Source: Acetofilamentum sp. (GTDB lineage: Bacteria > Bacteroidota > Bacteroidia > Bacteroidales > JAFGUD01). From it: a DNA stretch of 10,318 bases. The notes beneath the pieces were generated by a model, which worked only from the letters and a program-made list of their open reading frames with translations, was not told the origin of the DNA and searched no databases. Positions 7,007-10,318 of the stretch are shown here, one piece after another; positions within the stretch are counted from its first letter, which is position 1; the number at the start of each line of letters is the position of its first letter. The stretch covers positions 1-10,318 of the forward strand of contig DYKL01000100.1 in assembly GCA_020722645.1 (NCBI GenBank), given 5' to 3'. A program made the translations under genes and the position numbers.

Positions 7007-9511
7007 TTAAAATCTGACTTTAAGGCCTAAGTTCCAAGTACGACCAAAGCCGTAATAAACTAATGCAGTAGCGGCATCGTGATTTCCGCCATCTTGAGCG
7101 TCAGAAATGTATTCAGTGTCAAATAAGTTATCAACCTTGCCGTACAAAGTAGTGTTAAAATCACCTATATTAAAGTCGTATCTTACATTGCAGTCCAACA
7201 AATTGTATGAAGGCATTTTCCAAGCATCAATGCCTTTATCGGCGGGGTCGGTTCTGTATTCTACATTAAACTGGGCATAAACTCTGTCGAAATAAGTCCA
7301 GTCAGCACCAACTTTAAATCTTGGTAACAATTCCCAGTCAAAAATTACGGCACCTGTAGTTTGAGCGGCATCAGAAACGTGTATTCCTGAAGCATATACG
7401 TGTGTAGAAGCTGTAACAATACCATTTAAGTCAGTAATAGTAGCGTCTCCATCGCCATTCCATTGCCAATCACCAATAGAAAACATTAAACCAAGATTAA
7501 CTTTTCTTGTAGGATTGATTGTTGAAACAAATTCAATACCTTTGTGTAATGCGTCCAAGCCAGATACGTTTGCAATGTCAGTTCCGGAATTAAAAGTCAT
7601 TGATTTGTCCATCCAATTAGTATAATATCCATAAATGCTTGATTTAACCATTGCTGTTTTTAATCCTAAACCAGCTTCAAAAGTCAAAACTTTTTCTTCC
7701 TGAACATCTTCGTTAAGCACATTATTATAAAGCGGATAAACGAATTTCATATAAGGAGGACGAAGATTGTAACCACCATTTGCAAAAACATTCAACCAGT
7801 CGGTAATGTTATAATTTGCACCTGCTTTAACGCTGTATGTTAAGAAATTAAACCAGTCAGTAACTTGTCCTTCATCGGGTGTATATTGAAAATAATCACT
7901 ACGTCTGTAGGCTGTATTTGATAAAGAACCGGATAAAAATGAAGAGAAATTAGTGGAAGAATATTCAACCTGAGCAAAAAATCCTTCCCAAAGAACTTCA
8001 CCATAATTTTCGTAGTTAACAACATCACCTTTATATAAAGGTGTACCCGGGTCACGGTTTATGTTTCTGCTGTCCAAAAAGTAACTGCCACCAAGCAAAT
8101 CCTCTATTGTGTAAAAGTGAAATCCTTTGTAATAACGGGCATCAATACCGGTTGTTAAAGTCATTTTGTTAATATCAGCTTTTAAAGTTGATAAAAGCCC
8201 CCACCAGTTGTGTGAGTTGTTTCCGGCAGCAATAATAGTTTTAGAGCCTGTCAGAGAAGCTTCGTTTGTAGCAATAGCGCTTTCATAATCGATTAAACCA
8301 TCAACAACATTAAGGCTTTGTCCGTAAACTCTACGTCCGCCACCACGACCGTTTGAGTTGTATAAAACAGTATTAAGCTGTATATTTTCGTTTATTTTGA
8401 AGTAATGGTTTAATGAAATAACAGGTTTATGATAAAAATTATAAGCATAAGCACCTGGATAAATTTCATTATTTAAATAACCATAATCCCAGTTCATTTT
8501 AATACCGTCAGGGCTGTTGCGATAGTCTTCAATCAAACGTTTATTTGAGCGTTGATTGTGCCATTGAGGAGCACCAAAGGCGTTGAAAGAAATTTGATTT
8601 TTATCCGAAAATCTTTTAGATATGTTGAAATAATAGCTCCAACCTTCAAAATTAGTGCCTTTTACATAACCGTCGCCTGTAGTATGAGCGCCACTTGCAG
8701 TAACAGCCCAACCATTTTCGTACATACCTGTTGAAACAGTAAAAGCTACTTTACTATATCCGTCATTACCGATATTATAGCTTACATTACCGCCTTTTTC
8801 CATATCAGTAGTTTTTGTGATAATGTTAATTGTTCCACCCACAGATGAAATAGCAAGTTTTGAAGCACCGATACCGCGTTGAACCTGAATTGTACGAGTA
8901 ACATCAGACAAACCAGACCAGTTTGACCAGTAAACGTGTCCTGTTTCCATATCATTAACAGGCACCCCGTTGATAAGTACTCCGACATTTCTTGAATCAA
9001 AACCTCTAAGATTTACACGACCATCGCCATATCCACCGCCTTGTTTAGTAGCATAAATACTTGGAGTTGTTTTAAGAATTTCCGGAAATTCCTGACTACC
9101 CATTCTTTCACTAAGATAAACAGGGTCAATTGTAGATACAGTAATCGGAGTTTTTCTGTCCACAGCAAAAGAAGCGATTACTTTAACTTCTTCGATACCG
9201 ATAGCATCAGATTGCAGTTCAATTTTACCGATTGTCTGTTCGATAAAACCTTCGATGTTTAAGTCCATAGTATATTCAATATATCCTATGGCAGTAATTT
9301 GTAATTTGCTCAAACCTTCGGGAACTTTTAAAGAAAATTTTCCGTCTAAGTTTGTAATAGTCCCCATGTTGGTTCCTTTAATATAAACTGTTGCACCCGG
9401 TATTGTCTGACCGGTTGTTCCGTCAATTATCTGTCCGTTAATTGACTGAGCCTCAATTGATAAGTTGAATATTAATAAAATACCCAACAACAAAAAGCAA
9501 AGTTTTTTCAT
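7007..9511 (-). CDS. TonB-dependent outer-membrane receptor with N-terminal carboxypeptidase-regulatory-like domain
   Basis: The 834-residue protein has a signal peptide (1 to about 22, ending SIEAQS) and a CarboxypepD_reg-like domain (23-100: INGQIIDGTTGQTIPGATVY, then TNLDGKFSL and GYIEY). A TonB-box-like EEVKVIAS (107-114) follows, then a plug domain (about 118-232: RKTPITVSTI, VNLRGFDSRNVGVLINGVPV, VQRGIGASKLAISSVGGTIN) and a 22-strand-type beta-barrel to the C-terminus, which ends in LGLKVRF with the usual terminal Phe. Such receptors import a ligand across the outer membrane using TonB-ExbBD energy. It is shorter than SusC proteins and lacks an STN domain and SusC-type signatures, so a starch/glycan SusC label is not supported. 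The substrate is unknown. The next gene downstream is a lipoprotein 27 bp away. The ATG at 9511 is fixed by the signal peptide. Full length; no frameshift seen. Confidence 0.95.
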   Translation of the reverse strand: MKKLCFLLLGILLIFNLSIEAQSINGQIIDGTTGQTIPGATVYIKGTNMGTITNLDGKFSLKVPEGLSKLQITAIGYIEYTMDLNIEGFIEQTIGKIELQSDAIGIEEVKVIASFAVDRKTPITVSTIDPVYLSERMGSQEFPEILKTTPSIYATKQGGGYGDGRVNLRGFDSRNVGVLINGVPVNDMETGHVYWSNWSGLSDVTRTIQVQRGIGASKLAISSVGGTINIITKTTDMEKGGNVSYNIGNDGYSKVAFTVSTGMYENGWAVTASGAHTTGDGYVKGTNFEGWSYYFNISKRFSDKNQISFNAFGAPQWHNQRSNKRLIEDYRNSPDGIKMNWDYGYLNNEIYPGAYAYNFYHKPVISLNHYFKINENIQLNTVLYNSNGRGGGRRVYGQSLNVVDGLIDYESAIATNEASLTGSKTIIAAGNNSHNWWGLLSTLKADINKMTLTTGIDARYYKGFHFYTIEDLLGGSYFLDSRNINRDPGTPLYKGDVVNYENYGEVLWEGFFAQVEYSSTNFSSFLSGSLSNTAYRRSDYFQYTPDEGQVTDWFNFLTYSVKAGANYNITDWLNVFANGGYNLRPPYMKFVYPLYNNVLNEDVQEEKVLTFEAGLGLKTAMVKSSIYGYYTNWMDKSMTFNSGTDIANVSGLDALHKGIEFVSTINPTRKVNLGLMFSIGDWQWNGDGDATITDLNGIVTASTHVYASGIHVSDAAQTTGAVIFDWELLPRFKVGADWTYFDRVYAQFNVEYRTDPADKGIDAWKMPSYNLLDCNVRYDFNIGDFNTTLYGKVDNLFDTEYISDAQDGGNHDAATALVYYGFGRTWNLGLKVRF

Positions 9512-9536
9512 ATTGTTTTTATTTAGAGTTTAAATG

Positions 9537-9544
9537 CAATATTA
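9537..9544 (-). promoter_or_regulatory. Candidate -7 box for the TonB receptor operon
   Basis: On the minus strand TAATATTG is one mismatch from TAnnTTTG and is followed by CA, as in the TATCTTTGCA box at 10115-10122. It ends 25 nt before the ATG at 9511, close to the 26-nt distance seen for the neighbouring gene. The expected -33 TTTG is replaced by a T-run, so the call rests on the -7 half alone. Confidence 0.35.
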
Positions 9545-9910
9545 AATTTTTTTAATTTATAAAAAAAAAATTTTTTAAAATTATACAATAATTATCTGAT
9601 ACATTGAATTGTAAAAAAACAGAAAAATAAGTTATTTTGTACTGTTGAAAATATTTTTGGTATTTTTTTCAAGAAAAATTTTTCCGATATTATAGTCTTC
9701 GTTTTCAATTATTTCAATTTTTTTTGAAAATTCAGAATAACCATTATATGTAATTGTTAATTTAAAAACACCGGGTTTCAATTTCAGACTAAAAAATCCA
9801 TCAAAATCTGTTATTGTTGCAAAATCAGTTTTTTCTATATATACAGCCGCTCCTACCAAAGTAAGATTATTTTGAGCATCGGCAACATTTCCCGTAATTT
9901 TTTGACTGTA

Positions 9911-9915
9911 AGACA
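9911..9915. repeat. Target-site duplication, left copy (AGACA)
   Basis: AGACA directly abuts the left terminal repeat of the inserted element and is identical to 10038-10042. The sixth bases differ on both sides, so the duplication is exactly 5 bp. Confidence 0.75.
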
Positions 9916-10037
9916 CAATAATTCGTTAATTTTTCAATTAGCAAATTATTGATTTTCAATCAATTACTAATTTGTTACACGTACAAAATCAATTTGCTGA
10001 ATATTAACGAATTACTTCAAAATATACCGAACTATTG
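9916..10037. mobile_element. MITE-like non-autonomous element, 122 bp
   Basis: The left end reads CAATAATTCGTTA and the right end, reverse-complemented, CAATAGTTCGGTA: 11 of 13 identical terminal inverted repeats. The element is bounded by AGACA on both sides. It is A/T-rich and has no ORF. Internally it is highly palindromic: TAATTCGTTAAT (9919-9930) is the exact reverse complement of 10003-10014, AGCAAATT (9940-9947) pairs with AATTTGCT (9991-9998), and ATTGATT/AATCAAT form a hairpin at 9948-9964. Excision in silico restores the reading frame of the host gene, which is independent support for the boundaries. It has no transposase, so it would have been moved in trans; the parental IS family cannot be named from this window. 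Confidence 0.8.
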
Positions 10038-10042
10038 AGACA
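10038..10042. repeat. Target-site duplication, right copy (AGACA)
   Basis: AGACA follows the right terminal repeat ACTATTG of the element and matches 9911-9915 exactly. In the gene it is the TGTCT within codons 16-17 (Leu-Ser) of the signal peptide. Confidence 0.75.
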
Positions 10043-10114
10043 AATAATTGACAGAAAATAATAACAAAAAGATAATAAGTGTTTTCATTTGCGCATTATT
10101 TAGTGTTTTCGGTG

Positions 10115-10142
10115 CAAAGATATATCTTAAATTACACCCAAA
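10115..10142 (-). promoter_or_regulatory. Bacteroidota promoter of the split CPD-domain gene
   Basis: On the minus strand TATCTTTG (complement of 10115-10122) is a perfect match to the -7 consensus TAnnTTTG and continues GCACC. It ends 26 nt before the ATG at 10088, the spacing expected for a short leader. TTTG (complement of 10139-10142) lies upstream, but the spacer is 16 nt, shorter than the usual 19-21. The -7 box is strong; the -33 assignment is tentative. Confidence 0.6.
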
Positions 10143-10155
10143 TGTAGAATAATGT

Positions 10156-10181
10156 TTAACAAATTATTAATTATTTGTTAA
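10156..10181. repeat. Near-perfect 26-bp palindrome, operator-like
   Basis: TTAACAAAT (10156-10164) and ATTTGTTAA (10173-10181) are exact reverse complements; the centre ATTAAT is itself palindromic, and only the T/T pair 10165/10172 breaks symmetry. There is no GC core or T-run, so a terminator is unlikely. It lies 14 bp upstream of the -33 candidate of the minus-strand promoter, a reasonable place for a dimeric regulator, but this is inference. Confidence 0.45.
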
Positions 10182-10197
10182 CTAATAGATGTTTACC

Positions 10198-10231
10198 CGT
10201 TTTTTCGGATTTGCAATCATTTTGTCCGAAA
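10198..10231. repeat. REP-like inverted repeat / dispersed repeat copy 2
   Basis: TTTCGGA (10203-10209) and TCCGAAA (10225-10231) form a 7-bp stem with a 15-nt loop. Positions 10198-10219 match 4709-4730 at 19 of 22, and TTCGGATTTGCAATC (10204-10218) matches 4927-4941 at 14 of 15. This suggests a shared intergenic repeat family. Confidence 0.4.
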
Positions 10232-10318
10232 CCTTTTTAATGATTTGAAAACTATTATTAAATATTACCTTAAATCCGTAAGTCTATACTTATATATCTG
10301 AAATTCAGTCAGGTGAAA

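Larger units (their letters stand above)
9632..10088 (-). pseudogene. Secreted carboxypeptidase-regulatory-like domain gene, split by a 122-bp insertion
   Basis: An ATG at 10088 (minus) opens MKTLIIFLLLFSVNYLSQ and hits TAG at 10032-10034. The rest of the protein continues only from 9913 downward: SYSQKITGNV, then a CarboxypepD_reg-like domain with GAAVYIEKT, TDFDGFFSLKL, KLTITYNGYSEF and IGKIFLEK. Deleting 9916-10042 joins the two parts in frame (VNYLS-YSQKITG) into one 109-codon gene with a normal signal peptide. The domain aligns without large gaps to residues 22-100 of the adjacent TonB receptor, so it is a paralogue of that region. The stop at 9632 comes just where a receptor's TonB box would begin, so the ancestor was either a stand-alone CPD protein or a receptor already truncated. 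A GTG at 9916 could still start a signal-less 94-residue product, but it has no ribosome site and would be cytoplasmic. The gene is probably non-functional. Confidence 0.8.
10123..10318. other. Right-edge intergenic region without a recognisable gene
   Basis: Apart from the promoter of the split gene, a 26-bp near-perfect palindrome (10156-10181) and a REP-like inverted repeat (10198-10231), I see no coding sequence in this A/T-rich stretch. Whatever gene lies to the right is outside the window. Confidence 0.6.

Noticed and set aside
7007..9511. SusC-type glycan importer
   Set aside because: It lacks SusC-family length and signature sequences, and the partner lipoprotein is not SusD-like.
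9545..9583. Terminator downstream of the split CPD gene
   Set aside because: The A/T-runs are self-complementary but have no GC stem; in this base composition that is not convincing.
9632..9916. An independent 94-aa gene starting at GTG 9916
   Set aside because: The GTG straddles the junction between the inserted element and the target duplication, has no signal peptide or ribosome site, and the upstream half with ATG 10088 and signal peptide is found across the element. It is better read as a split gene.
9916..10037. Naming the element after an IS family from its 5-bp duplication
   Set aside because: Several IS families make duplications of about this size, and the CAATA ends alone do not identify one without a parental copy.

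Overview
The window is low-GC DNA from a member of the Bacteroidota, most likely a Bacteroidales-type organism. The reasons are: a carboxypeptidase-regulatory-like (CPD) TonB-dependent receptor paired with a lipoprotein; a GH3/beta-lactamase fusion of the kind found in this phylum; a TapB/DUF3108-like secreted protein; and promoter-like sequences of the Bacteroidota type (TTTG near -33, TAnnTTTG near -7) instead of E. coli-type boxes. No rRNA, tRNA, CRISPR array or complete transposase gene is visible.

Layout from left to right. (1) 31-840 (+) is the 3' part of a tail-fibre-like beta-roll protein ending in an S74 intramolecular-chaperone domain; its 5' end looks broken or lies outside the window. 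(2) A bidirectional terminator at 849-880 separates it from a convergent two-gene minus-strand operon: a TapB-like secreted protein (3871-4566) followed, with an 8-bp overlap, by a membrane-anchored GH3-like/serine beta-lactamase-like fusion (888-3878) whose GH3 catalytic signature appears lost. (3) A 486-bp gene-free stretch (4567-5052) carries palindromes and a promoter for (4) a small membrane-anchored zinc-ribbon protein (5053-5664, +). (5) A perfect palindromic terminator (5664-5695) faces a second minus-strand unit: CPD-domain gene (broken), TonB-dependent receptor (7007-9511), then a repeat-built lipoprotein (5702-6979). The receptor and lipoprotein are 27 bp apart and probably form an outer-membrane uptake pair; the substrate cannot be read from the sequence.

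The most notable observation is at the right. The CPD-domain gene at 9632-10088 has been split by a 122-bp non-coding element (9916-10037) that has imperfect terminal inverted repeats (CAATARTTCGKTA) and is flanked by a perfect 5-bp duplication (AGACA). Removing the element and one duplicate copy restores an uninterrupted 109-codon frame with a clean signal peptide, placed just downstream of a perfect TATCTTTG -7 box. This is the pattern expected of a MITE-like insertion in the signal-peptide region. The encoded domain is a visible paralogue of the N-terminal domain of the adjacent TonB receptor.

A second, weaker theme is a set of short palindromic intergenic sequences sharing a GGATTTG(C/A)AAT core (4709-4730, 4925-4947, 10198-10231), which may be a dispersed REP-like family. 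The remaining right edge (10123-10318) holds no convincing gene.
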